The translations under genes and the position numbers were made by a program. This document shows positions 35,798-44,575 of a stretch of DNA of 64,000 nt, piece after piece. The stretch's first letter is position 1. Each line of letters starts with the position of its first letter. This stretch comes from Desulfuromonadales bacterium (GTDB taxonomy: Bacteria > Desulfobacterota > Desulfuromonadia > Geobacterales > Pseudopelobacteraceae): positions 62,001 to 126,000 of the forward strand of contig DUZX01000005.1 of assembly GCA_013349325.1 (NCBI GenBank). Direction: 5' to 3'. The notes beneath the pieces are model-generated. The model was not told the origin of the DNA, did no database searches, and worked only from the letters and a program-made list of their open reading frames with translations.

Positions 35798-37002
35798 TAC
35801 AGGTTTTCCAGCAGGTGCCCCATTTTTTGTTTCTTGGTCTTCAGATAGCTGCGATTACTTGCCGTAGGAACAGCCTCAATTGAGACGCGTTCAACGATGT
35901 CGATGCCGTATCCCTGCAGGCCGACCAGCTTTTTGGGGTTGTTGGTCAACAGCCGGATCTTGGTGATGCCCAGTGCCAGCAGGATCTGGGCGCCAATGCC
36001 GTATTCGCGCAGATCAGCTTTAAAGCCCAGTTCCAGATTTGCTTCGACCGTATCGCGTCCTTTATCCTGCAGCTCATAGGCCCTGAGTTTGTTGATCAGG
36101 CCGATACCGCGCCCTTCCTGACGCATATACAGAATAACGCCGCTGCCGGCGGCTGCAATCTGCTGCATGGCGCGGTGCAGTTGCTCGCCGCAGTCGCAGC
36201 GCTGACTCCCCAACACATCACCGGTCAGACATTCGGAATGTACTCTGACCAGCACCGGCTGATCCCTGCTTAGCTCTCCTTTGACCAGGGCAATATGTTC
36301 CAGCTTGTCGATGTCGTTTTCAAAGCCGATTGCCCGCCATTCTCCACCAAAAGTTGAGGGGAGGCGCGCCTCAGCAACGACTCGTACCAAACGCTCGTTT
36401 TTCAGACGGTAGGAGACCAGATCGGCAATCGTACAGATCTTAATGCCATGTTCGCGGGCAAACTCCTTAAGCTCCGGCATACGCGCCATAGAGCCGTCGT
36501 CGTTCATGATTTCGCAGATGACGCCGGCCGGCTTCTTGCCTGCCAGACGGGCCAGATCGACGGAGCCTTCGGTTTGTCCCAGACGCACAAGAACGCCTCC
36601 TGTGCGGGCCTTGAGCGGGAAAACGTGCCCCGGGCTGACGAGATCCTTCGGGCCGGCTCCATCGGCCACAGCGGTGACAATCGTATGAGCGCGGTCTGCC
36701 GCCGAAATTCCGGTGGTAACGCCATGCTTGGCTTCAATCGAGATGGTAAAGGCGGTTTCAAAAGGCGAAGTGTTGTCGCGTACCATCGGGCGCAGTCCCA
36801 ACGTATCGCATGCTTCCGAAGTCAGGGTCAGGCAGATCAGTCCACGACCGTATTTGGCCATGAAATTGATGTTTTCCGGTGTCGCAGCTTCCGCTGCCAG
36901 CGTCAGATCGCCCTCGTTTTCACGGTCTTCATCGTCAACCAGGATCACCATCTTTCCCTGGCGGATGTCTTCAATGGCTTCTTCAATAGTTGCTACGGAC
37001 AT
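35797..37002 (-). CDS. ribBA: bifunctional DHBP synthase / GTP cyclohydrolase II
   Basis: Produces both precursors of riboflavin: 3,4-dihydroxy-2-butanone 4-phosphate (N-terminal half, motif [11 protein letters not shown] and GHVFPLKAR) and the pyrimidine product from GTP (C-terminal half, with the zinc-site [18 protein letters not shown] and RQEGRGIGL). At 401 residues both domains are complete. The start has AAGGGG nearby. Operon order is comEB-nrdR-ribD-ribE-ribBA-queH. Confidence 0.96.
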   Translation of the reverse strand: MSVATIEEAIEDIRQGKMVILVDDEDRENEGDLTLAAEAATPENINFMAKYGRGLICLTLTSEACDTLGLRPMVRDNTSPFETAFTISIEAKHGVTTGISAADRAHTIVTAVADGAGPKDLVSPGHVFPLKARTGGVLVRLGQTEGSVDLARLAGKKPAGVICEIMNDDGSMARMPELKEFAREHGIKICTIADLVSYRLKNERLVRVVAEARLPSTFGGEWRAIGFENDIDKLEHIALVKGELSRDQPVLVRVHSECLTGDVLGSQRCDCGEQLHRAMQQIAAAGSGVILYMRQEGRGIGLINKLRAYELQDKGRDTVEANLELGFKADLREYGIGAQILLALGITKIRLLTNNPKKLVGLQGYGIDIVERVSIEAVPTASNRSYLKTKKQKMGHLLENL

Positions 37003-37017
37003 ACTATCCCCTTCGTT

Positions 37018-37659
37018 CTATAAAAATCCATTCTCAGCAAGCGTTTTCATGCTCAAGCCACCGTCAGGTTTCCAGGGGGCTGTCAGACGTTCTACATATT
37101 TCCCGATTATGTCGGTTTCGAGGTTGACCTGATCACCAACCCGGATATGTTCAAGCGTTGTTTTTGCGTACGTATGCGGGATGATATTCACTGCAAAGCC
37201 GTCACGCGCAATGCTATTGACGGTCAGACTGATACCGTCGATGGTTACGGACCCTTTTTCAACCAGATAGCGGGCATGTTCCGGTGGCAGACTGAACTGC
37301 AGCTGATGATTGCCGGATCGGTTCTCTGCGTGGGTCAGGCGGCCACAGCAGTCGATATGTCCGCTGACGATATGCCCGCCCAGACGGTCTCCAAGCCTGA
37401 GTGCCCGCTCCAGGTTAACGCGACTGCCGTTCTTCAGCTTTCCAATGGTTGTACGGGTAATGCTTTCCGGAGAGACATCAAAGCTGAGTGCTCCGTTTCC
37501 TTTTGAAGTTACTGTCAGGCAGGCGCCGTTGACCGCAACAGAATCACCGAGGGCGATTTCTGCCGGCAGCAACGAGGTTGCGACCGTCAGTACTCCCGCT
37601 TCGGAATGCCGCGTAAAGGTCACGACCTGCCCGGTATCTTCGATCAGGCCGGTAAACAT
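37018..37659 (-). CDS. ribE: riboflavin synthase alpha chain
   Basis: Dismutates two lumazine molecules to riboflavin. The 213-residue protein shows the internal duplication of the family: [10 protein letters not shown] at the start, the first barrel with NGACLTV, and the second with GHVDxxG-like GHIDCCG and DGISLTVN. Its start lies 16 bases inside ribD, with GGAG upstream. Confidence 0.96.
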   Translation of the reverse strand: MFTGLIEDTGQVVTFTRHSEAGVLTVATSLLPAEIALGDSVAVNGACLTVTSKGNGALSFDVSPESITRTTIGKLKNGSRVNLERALRLGDRLGGHIVSGHIDCCGRLTHAENRSGNHQLQFSLPPEHARYLVEKGSVTIDGISLTVNSIARDGFAVNIIPHTYAKTTLEHIRVGDQVNLETDIIGKYVERLTAPWKPDGGLSMKTLAENGFL

Positions 37660-38747
37660 TTTTTCTCCGGACGAGCGGTAATCATGAGATCGGTTCCGAC
37701 CCGCCGTACGACAATATCAATGAATCGTACCGATTCTGACATTGATGTAATTCCGGTCATGGCGAACGGTGAAAAACCGTCACTGCCGATCACCTTGGGT
37801 GCATAAAAGAAGACGCATTCATCAATCAATCCCTGTTTGAGCGCTTCGCCGGCCAGGTGACTGCCCCCCTCCAGAAGGAGTGACTGAATGCCGCGCTCAC
37901 CAAGTTTGAGCAGGAGATCATGGAGATCGACCTTGCCATCCAGGGATTTACAGACAATCAGGGACGCTCCGGTATGCTGGTAGCGTAAATGAACTCTCGG
38001 GTTGGTCTCTGTGGTCGCGATTACCGTCCCCAGGGCCATACCGCAACTTAGCACAACAACGCTTTCCGGTGTGCGCAGATGTGAATCTACGATTATTCTC
38101 AGCGGGTCACTTCCGGTGACGTGGCGGACATTCAGCTGCGGATTGTCGGCGATAATGGTATCGACACCCACCATAATGGCATCGCTGGTCGCCCGCATCC
38201 GATGCACAATTTTCCGGGACGCTTCGCAGCTGATCCAGCGTGATTCGCCGGTTACCGTGGCAATCTTGGCATCTAGTGTCATGGCGCATTTGTAGGTAAC
38301 TAACGGTAGACCGGTTGTCATATGTTTGATGAAGGGGCGATTAATCGTGTGACACTGTGCTTCCAGGACCCCGCATTCCGTTTCAATCCCGGCCTGCCGC
38401 AGTGCCAGTAATCCGCCACCGTTCACGCGCGGATTCGGGTCGCTCATGCCTGCCACGACACGTTTGACCCCGGCACGGATCAGGGCATCACAACAGGGTG
38501 GAGTTTTGCCGGTATGGCTGCAAGGCTCCAGTGTGACATAGACATCAGCGCCACGGGCTGCAGTGCCAGCCATCTCCAGTGCGTGCACTTCAGCGTGATG
38601 ACCGCCGGCCCGTTTGTGCCACCCCTCGCCGATGATTGCGCCGTCCTTGACGATGACACAGCCGACAACCGGATTGGGAGAGGTCGTGCCGAGACCCTTT
38701 TTGGCCAGCGTCAACGCACGTTTCATGTATTTTGTATCGTTAGTCAT
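37644..38747 (-). CDS. ribD: bifunctional riboflavin deaminase/reductase
   Basis: Carries out the deamination and reduction steps of riboflavin synthesis. The N-terminal deaminase has the zinc site HAEVHAL and PCSHTGKTPPCCDAL; the C-terminal reductase (from about residue 147) has the TLDAKIAT and LLLEGGSHLAGE motifs. Length is 367 residues. No FMN riboswitch is recognisable upstream. Confidence 0.96.
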   Translation of the reverse strand: MTNDTKYMKRALTLAKKGLGTTSPNPVVGCVIVKDGAIIGEGWHKRAGGHHAEVHALEMAGTAARGADVYVTLEPCSHTGKTPPCCDALIRAGVKRVVAGMSDPNPRVNGGGLLALRQAGIETECGVLEAQCHTINRPFIKHMTTGLPLVTYKCAMTLDAKIATVTGESRWISCEASRKIVHRMRATSDAIMVGVDTIIADNPQLNVRHVTGSDPLRIIVDSHLRTPESVVVLSCGMALGTVIATTETNPRVHLRYQHTGASLIVCKSLDGKVDLHDLLLKLGERGIQSLLLEGGSHLAGEALKQGLIDECVFFYAPKVIGSDGFSPFAMTGITSMSESVRFIDIVVRRVGTDLMITARPEKKCLPA

Positions 38748-38763
38748 GGAAACCTGTTTTTAA

Positions 38764-38815
38764 AAGGGTCAAGTGGCAAGTGGTGTGGGCAAAGGATCCT
38801 TGCCCCTTGACCCTT
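38764..38815 (-). other. hairpin in the nrdR-ribD gap
   Basis: AAGGGTCAAG pairs with CTTGACCCTT, with additional GGCAAG/CTTGCC pairing inside. It could be an RNA processing or attenuation hairpin within the operon or a dispersed repeat. Confidence 0.45.
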
Positions 38816-38844
38816 GATTCTTGACCTGTCTATTGCCTTGGCCC

Positions 38845-39297
38845 CTATTTTTTGAGCAGCTCCTGTAGTTCCTGCATAAATTCACCGATATCACGGAACG
38901 AGCGGTAGACCGAGGCAAAACGGACGTAGGCAACTTCGTCCAGGCCGTGCAGCTCTTTCATGACCCATTCACCGATGGTTGTGGTTGAGATTTCCCGTTC
39001 GGTTGACTCCTGCAGACGTGTTTCCAGACGATCGACCAGTGACTCTATCTCCGGTTTGGAGATCGGCCGTTTCTCGCAGGCTTTCACGATGCCGTTAATG
39101 ATCTTGAGCCGGTCAAACGGTTCGCGACGACCGTCTTTCTTGCAGACCTGCGGCAACATCTCTTCAATCCGTTCAAAGGTGGTAAAACGCTTGCTGCACT
39201 GCTCGCATTCACGTCGGCGACGGATGGCTGCCCCCCCTTTATCGGGCCGTGAGTCGACAACTTTGCTGTCCAGGTTATTGCAGAAGGGGCATTTCAC
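38845..39297 (-). CDS. nrdR: transcriptional repressor NrdR
   Basis: Zinc-ribbon and ATP-cone repressor of ribonucleotide reductase genes. It has 150 residues with [16 protein letters not shown] and [13 protein letters not shown] at the N-terminus (zinc ribbon) and an ATP-cone from about residue 48 ([14 protein letters not shown]). It overlaps comEB by four bases. Confidence 0.96.
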   Translation of the reverse strand: MKCPFCNNLDSKVVDSRPDKGGAAIRRRRECEQCSKRFTTFERIEEMLPQVCKKDGRREPFDRLKIINGIVKACEKRPISKPEIESLVDRLETRLQESTEREISTTTIGEWVMKELHGLDEVAYVRFASVYRSFRDIGEFMQELQELLKK

Positions 39298-39761
39298 GAA
39301 GCCTGTCCAGATGCGTCAGGAGTAAAGCGATGTATGATGATACCGGTCTCCGCCATCATCTCGCGTGCCAGCTCATCGGCGTAACCTTCCGCGTAGACAA
39401 CAGTTGAAATGCCTGCGTTGATCAGCATTTTGGTGCAGATAATACAGGGCATGGTTGTGCAGTAAAGTGTGGAGTTGTCGATGTTGATACCGTGTCGGGC
39501 AGCCTGGATGATGGCGTTCTGCTCGGCGTGCAACCCGCGACAGAGTTCATGGCGCTCACCGGAGGGTATCTTGAGGCGCTCGCGTAGACAGCCGACCGCT
39601 TCGCAGTGCGTTATTCCCGTTGGAACGCCGTTGTAACCGGTCGCCAGGATGTTGCGTTCTTTGACCAGTATGGCGCCGACCTGTCTGCGCATACAGGTGG
39701 AACGGGTTGCCACCAGACGGGTAATATCCATAAAATACTGATCCCAGGATGGGCGCTGCAT
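39294..39761 (-). CDS. deoxycytidylate (dCMP) deaminase family protein
   Basis: A 155-residue cytidine-deaminase-fold enzyme supplying dUMP for thymidylate synthesis. Zinc-site motifs are LHAEQNAI and [10 protein letters not shown], plus the [11 protein letters not shown] segment of the family. The open frame extends about 50 codons further upstream, but ATG 39761 ([10 protein letters not shown]) begins where the family begins, so it is preferred. It is the first gene of the operon and overlaps nrdR. Confidence 0.9.
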   Translation of the reverse strand: MQRPSWDQYFMDITRLVATRSTCMRRQVGAILVKERNILATGYNGVPTGITHCEAVGCLRERLKIPSGERHELCRGLHAEQNAIIQAARHGINIDNSTLYCTTMPCIICTKMLINAGISTVVYAEGYADELAREMMAETGIIIHRFTPDASGQAS

Positions 39762-39937
39762 GAGAGTTGTATCCTTTACATAGTCGGTCTGAACGCGTAT
39801 GAGCAGGCAAATTACTCCACTTCTTGTGCCGAGGTCAACATGAATAGGCCTGCAAGCTCCAATTTCCTTGATTTCAGATGGTAAAGTTGTATTATCCGGT
39901 GCCGTATTTTTGCATGGCATTCCAACAGGAGATTGAA

Positions 39938-41255
39938 ATGAGAAATTCGCGTCCCAGTGATCTTGCCAGGCAGGTCCTTTTGGCTATAGACCGTCGGGAT
40001 TGTGCCAGCCCCCCCCATAAAAACGGTCATCACGCTGTTTCAGCTGATGTACCACGCCAGTATCTCACGGGAAGAATCGGAATTCATCTCATTCCACATG
40101 GTTTTTTTTAACCCGGACACCCCGGCCGTACTGAGTCCGGTAACTTCCGTGCGCGATCCCTGGCAGTTTATTCCGCTTGAACACCCCGAAGAGATGACCC
40201 TGCCGAATATCAGTAAACTTGCGCTCTGTTCCCACCCGCGCAGTTCGGCGCTGGCAGTGTACCCGAACGCAGACGGTACTCTGTTTATCTGGGGACTGAT
40301 TGACCAGCTCAACCGGTATGAAGACTTTATCCGGCTTGAAAACAGTACCGCTCCGCATCGCCCGGGACTGTTCGAAGCGCGAATTGTCGGGCCCGGACAT
40401 ATCCTGGTTTCAATTGAATATAAACAGATTGCAGAGCTGAAAATAGATGGTCTCAGTCTTGACAGTGTCGACATCTTCGAACGAGGACCGCTGTTTCAGA
40501 AGCTGGCTCAGGGTGTTGCAGCACTTCAGGATCATCTGCTGCTCCGTTTATCCCCGGATGAAGACGTGTGTATCATTCGGGAACGGGTCCGTACACTTAC
40601 TGTCGCAACGATCCAACGACTGCTGTTCCGAATCAAGGGATTTAAGCATGGCGGAGCAATCCTGATCGTTGCGGATGTCGGCAACGAAGGACTGAATACA
40701 AAATACGGACTGCATTACACTCGTCTTCACGAAGCACTCAAGCGCTATGTCGTTTCACTTTTTGATCGTGATGGAGCTGTCCGACAGATTGAATGTTCTC
40801 ATGCTGACGACAGGCCGCTCATGCGTAAAAAACTGGCACGACTTCAGGCCGAGTGTCGGGAAAATGAAAAGGAAATCGAAGCTGCCATCTGGTTTATTGC
40901 ATTGCTCACCAGAATCGATGGTCTGGTGCTGATGAATCAGTCACTGGAAGTAATCGGTTTTGGAGTGGAAATAACAACTGCGCAGGTACCGCACTCCGTC
41001 AAAAAAATCTTTGCTTCTGATGGTGCCGGAGAAACACGTAAAAAATTCAACTACACCTATTACGGGACGCGCCACAGATCAATGATGCGCCACTGCCACG
41101 CCTATCCTGGCAGCGTCGGCTTTGTTATCTCCCAGGATGGCGATGTCAGGGCCATTGCCAGGGTTGATGACGATGTCTGTTTATGGGAAAATTTCAGGCT
41201 GTTGCCGGAGATTACTCCACATGATACCTTTGAAAATGGTCTGGGGCATGATTGA
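39938..41255 (+). pseudogene. DACNV-type predicted sensor protein, frameshifted near N-terminus
   Basis: A long protein (about 438 residues when repaired) with a C-terminal domain related to the DisA diadenylate-cyclase N-terminal fold: KFNYTYYGTRHRSMMRHCH, then GSVGFVISQDGDV. NCBI calls such proteins putative sensor domain DACNV-containing. The N-terminal 26 codons from ATG 39938 (with AGGAG site) lie in one frame and the rest in another; the switch is at C8 (40009-40016), and C7 would join them. Alternatively translation starts at GTG 40002. The enzymatic status is unknown; family members are thought to be non-catalytic sensors. Confidence 0.65.
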
Positions 41256-41348
41256 AATTCGGCCACGACTTTTATTACGCCGATGCGTGACAAATCCGGT
41301 AGAAATAAGTTATGGTGCAGTCCCAAAAAATGAGGAGGCTTACATACG

Positions 41349-41819
41349 ATGAAATTTTCCGTCCTAATTCTATCCCTAATTGTACTTTTTACCGCTGCAT
41401 TCACTGCGGAGGCCGCTACTCCGGTTCTCCCCAAAGGGTATGTCACCTGGAAAAAAAGCGATCGTAAGGTGGTGACCGATAAGAGTTCACCCTTCTACGG
41501 TATTCATTATATCTATGCCGACAAAAAGGCGCAGAGCGGCTACCAGGCCGATAACCACTTTCCCGAAGGGAGCCGCATCGTCGTTGAGTTTTTCAATATC
41601 AAGGATAATCCTGCTGTCGACGGTCCCAAAAATATGATCGTGCTGATGCAGAAGGATAAACGTCAGAAAGCGACCGGTGGCTGGCTGTTTGCCGGTTTTG
41701 GTACAGACGGGAAATCAAGCGGTATTGATCCGGTCTCCACCTGTTTCGGCTGTCATCAAAAGGACGCAGCCCAGAGAGATTTTGTGATATCTACCAAGAA
41801 GGATTTTCCCGGCAAGTAA
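41349..41819 (+). CDS. cytochrome P460 family protein
   Basis: A 156-residue periplasmic c-type cytochrome with a signal peptide (about 1-22), one CxxCH heme site near the end (STCFGCHQKDA) and the family context GYVTWKK at the beginning. P460 cytochromes oxidise hydroxylamine or bind NO in some bacteria, but most members in metal reducers are uncharacterised. The start follows GAGGAGG. A V4R-domain gene starts 22 bases downstream. Confidence 0.82.
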   Translation: MKFSVLILSLIVLFTAAFTAEAATPVLPKGYVTWKKSDRKVVTDKSSPFYGIHYIYADKKAQSGYQADNHFPEGSRIVVEFFNIKDNPAVDGPKNMIVLMQKDKRQKATGGWLFAGFGTDGKSSGIDPVSTCFGCHQKDAAQRDFVISTKKDFPGK

Positions 41820-41841
41820 CTGCGCTTGAAAGGAGCCAAAA

Positions 41842-42366
41842 ATGGAAATAGATCGCAAATACAAATTTTCGTGGGAACTGCTGGGTGACATTCAGGCCGG
41901 TCGCCCCAACCTGGGTAACAGCACCAGAGTGGAAGTGTACCGTTTGCTGCAGTTTGCCTTTCGTGATGTCATCGAACAGCATGTCGGTACCGAAGCAACC
42001 GAAAAAATATTCATTGAAGCCGGTGCTTTGGCAGGAAAACAGTTTTACGAACATATGCTGACTCCGACAACAGATCTGAACGAGTTTGTCCGTCAGCTGC
42101 AGGAGGTTCTGAAAGATCTGGGGATCGGGATTTTACGGGTTGAAAAAGCGGATATGGATAAAGGGGAAATCATTCTGACCGTATCTGAAGACTTGGACTG
42201 TTCCGGTTTGCCGGAACTGGATTATGAAATCTGTAGTTACGATGAAGGCTTTATCTCGGCATTGCTGGAATGCTTTTCAGGGATAAAGTTCAAGGTTAAA
42301 GAGGTTGACTGCTGGTGTACCGGCGACCGTACCTGTCGGTTTGAAGCTCACGCGGAAATTGCGTAA
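41842..42366 (+). CDS. V4R-domain protein
   Basis: A 174-residue soluble protein whose C-terminal half ends in the V4R signature (VDCWCTGDRTCRFEA), a small-molecule-binding domain; an N-terminal helical region (YRLLQFAFRDVIEQHVG) suggests dimerisation. Ligand unknown. AAGGAG precedes the ATG. It lies between the P460 gene and the siaABCD-like module, so it may act as an input sensor. Confidence 0.8.
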   Translation: MEIDRKYKFSWELLGDIQAGRPNLGNSTRVEVYRLLQFAFRDVIEQHVGTEATEKIFIEAGALAGKQFYEHMLTPTTDLNEFVRQLQEVLKDLGIGILRVEKADMDKGEIILTVSEDLDCSGLPELDYEICSYDEGFISALLECFSGIKFKVKEVDCWCTGDRTCRFEAHAEIA

Positions 42367-42373
42367 AGGATGT

Positions 42374-42413
42374 GCTTTCAGACCGGTCAGACTCGTCAGA
42401 CCGGTCTGAAAGC
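42374..42413. other. perfect 15-bp hairpin upstream of siaA
   Basis: GCTTTCAGACCGGTC pairs with GACCGGTCTGAAAGC around a 10-base loop. There is no T run on the plus strand, so it is not a standard terminator; it may limit read-through from the V4R gene or act as an RNA or protein-binding site controlling siaA. Confidence 0.6.
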
Positions 42414-42433
42414 AAAAAACAGAAGGATTGGAC

Positions 42434-43603
42434 ATGCCGGAAAACAGCGCACAACTTCTTCAGGCGGCTATCGATAGTCTTCAGGCGCTTTTAACCGCCC
42501 GCAGCGTTCCCGCAGAACCGTCTGCGCTACTAGCTGATGTTGAGGGCTTCGAGCCGTTGTATGCAACTTTGCTGGAGGTTCGAACCGCCATCATGGCGTT
42601 TTCCGCCGGTGATCTGAGCTATCGGATTCAGAAAAAGGGATATGTGCCAGGATCGATCAAGGCGCTGCAGGGTTCACTGCATCATCTGACTTGGCAGACG
42701 AGGATGATCGCTTCCGGCGATTTCAGTCAGCGTGTCGATTTTATGGGTGATTTTTCCGAGTCATTCAACAGCATGGTCAAACAGCTGGATGAATCGATGC
42801 ACAAGCTGACGGCTGCCAATGCCCAGCTGGAAGAGTCGCAGAGACGCATACTGGAAGGGCTGAATTGTGCCCGCGTTATCCAAAATTCGATTCTGCCGCA
42901 AAGTGCGCTCTTTAGGCGGCTTTTTCCGGAATGGCTCACGATCTATCGTCCCTGTGAAATTGTCGGCGGCGATCTGTACTGGCTGCGCGAGATCAACGGA
43001 CAGATTCTGCTGGCCGTCATCGATTGTACCGGACATGGCGTTCCGGGTGCCATTATGACCATGACTGTCAACTCCGTTCTGAACCACGTCGTTGATACGA
43101 TCTGTTCGGATGACCCGGCCCGGATTCTGAAGGAAACCAACCGGGTACTTCAGGAAACATTACATTTACGTCGTGACGGCGAAAGTACCGTGGATGCGGG
43201 GCTCGACATTGTGCTCTGCTGTCTCGATCCGGCAGCGCGGATGGTGACCTCGGCCGGGGCCGGTCTTGCCCTGTATCTGCTGGACGACGGAGAGTTGGTC
43301 GAAATCAAGGGCGACCGTGCCGGAATCGGCTACAGCAGCAGTAATCCGGAGTATGCGTTCAGGAATAACGTTCGCAATCTGGGCGCGGGAACGGTCTGCT
43401 ACGCGATTACCGATGGATTCCTTGACGAAAGCGGTGGGTCGAAAGGGTACGGTTTTGGACGTCAGAACTTTAAAGAGATGTTGAAAAATGCCTCTGCGCT
43501 TTCGCTTGAACGTCAACGGGATTTTTTTGAACAGGCACTGGATACTTGGCGTGGTACGAGAAACCAGCGGGATGATATTACCATGGTCGGATTTCGGCTC
43601 TGA
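42434..43603 (+). CDS. siaA: SiaA-like PP2C/SpoIIE phosphatase
   Basis: A 389-residue cytoplasmic protein with a HAMP-like linker (about 55-125), a helical coiled region and a SpoIIE/PP2C phosphatase domain from about 165 (YRPCEIVGGDLYWL, VIDCTGHGVPGAIMT, late RDDITMVGFRL supplying the metal-binding aspartates). In Pseudomonas, SiaA dephosphorylates SiaC. Unlike that protein, no transmembrane segments are present, so the input must be cytoplasmic. ATG 42434 has AGAAGG upstream. Confidence 0.85.
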   Translation: MPENSAQLLQAAIDSLQALLTARSVPAEPSALLADVEGFEPLYATLLEVRTAIMAFSAGDLSYRIQKKGYVPGSIKALQGSLHHLTWQTRMIASGDFSQRVDFMGDFSESFNSMVKQLDESMHKLTAANAQLEESQRRILEGLNCARVIQNSILPQSALFRRLFPEWLTIYRPCEIVGGDLYWLREINGQILLAVIDCTGHGVPGAIMTMTVNSVLNHVVDTICSDDPARILKETNRVLQETLHLRRDGESTVDAGLDIVLCCLDPAARMVTSAGAGLALYLLDDGELVEIKGDRAGIGYSSSNPEYAFRNNVRNLGAGTVCYAITDGFLDESGGSKGYGFGRQNFKEMLKNASALSLERQRDFFEQALDTWRGTRNQRDDITMVGFRL

Positions 43604-43626
43604 TTGGCGATGAACAGGGAGATAGC

Positions 43627-44157
43627 ATGGATTTATATGACCTGAGGAATGAGTTTGACAAGTCCGGCATGATGATGTGTTTCAACGGTCCATTTTCGCA
43701 TAGTATTATCGAAGAAACCGGGAAAGCGATGCGTAACCATCTCGTAGCGGAAAATATTTCGCAAGCGGCGGTCCTGGATGTTTTTGCAGTATACATCGAG
43801 CTGGCTCAGAATGTGCGCAACTACATTGCTGTGCGCGCCATCTCTCCGCTCGAAGCCATGTCCTCGATTATTGCCATTGCCCGGCAGGGTGAGAAGTATG
43901 CGGTCTCATCCGGAAACATGGTGTTGAACACGGACGGGGAGGCGCTTTTGAAACGGGTCAATGAAGTCAACAGCATGACTCCCGAAGAGCAGAAACGTCA
44001 TTATCGCGAACTATTGCGTCGGGATATCGCCCCGGGCGCACTCGGCGCCGGTCTCGGTTTTCTGGAGATCGCCAAACGGACTACGGAGAAGCTGGTCAGC
44101 TCAATTCGCCCGGTTGACGATACCTACAGTTTTTTCACTCTTACTGCATATATATAG
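43627..44157 (+). CDS. siaB: SiaB-like protein kinase
   Basis: A 176-residue GHKL-type ATPase-like protein. The N-box region is IELAQNVRNYI, and SSGNMVLN and GAGLGFLEIAKR (Gly-rich ATP lid) follow the SiaB pattern. It phosphorylates SiaC in the described system. The start follows GGAGATAG. It is located between siaA and siaC. Confidence 0.82.
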   Translation: MDLYDLRNEFDKSGMMMCFNGPFSHSIIEETGKAMRNHLVAENISQAAVLDVFAVYIELAQNVRNYIAVRAISPLEAMSSIIAIARQGEKYAVSSGNMVLNTDGEALLKRVNEVNSMTPEEQKRHYRELLRRDIAPGALGAGLGFLEIAKRTTEKLVSSIRPVDDTYSFFTLTAYI

Positions 44158-44169
44158 GCCGGGGGCTAC

Positions 44170-44547
44170 ATGGAACCGCTACATATCCAACAGACTTCAT
44201 CGACACCACTGATACAATTCAATACGGGAACCGGCACGCTCCACATCAGCGGAGAGTCGTACCCGGAAAATTCATTTGATTTTTTTGAACCGGTTATTTC
44301 CTGGCTGAAAATCGCCGTGACGGAATGTAACGAATTATCTCTTGATATAGCCATAACCTACATGAACAGCAGTAGTACCAAATGCACTTTCGATATTATT
44401 GATATCCTGGAGGAGGCTTTTGAACGGGGTGTAAAAACCAGCATCGTCTGGCGTTACGATCGCGAAAATCCGCGTTCCTACGAGATGGCGGAAGATTTTC
44501 GAGATGAGGTTACCTTTCCGTTCGAGATTGAAGCGATTGAGCTTTAA
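44170..44547 (+). CDS. siaC: SiaC-like partner protein (DUF1987)
   Basis: A 125-residue DUF1987 protein. The phosphorylated residue is expected in the conserved YMNSSSTK segment (about residues 64-71), and the N-terminal TPLIQF and the SGESYPEN motif fit. Unphosphorylated SiaC activates the partner diguanylate cyclase in Pseudomonas. The position between siaB and the GGDEF gene supports the assignment. Confidence 0.88.
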   Translation: MEPLHIQQTSSTPLIQFNTGTGTLHISGESYPENSFDFFEPVISWLKIAVTECNELSLDIAITYMNSSSTKCTFDIIDILEEAFERGVKTSIVWRYDRENPRSYEMAEDFRDEVTFPFEIEAIEL

Positions 44548-44575
44548 TTGTCATTCTGATTAACAGGAGTCGGCT

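Noticed and set aside
38748-38844. FMN riboswitch before ribD
   Set aside because: The gap is under 100 bases and shows only a simple hairpin; no RFN-type conserved blocks are seen.
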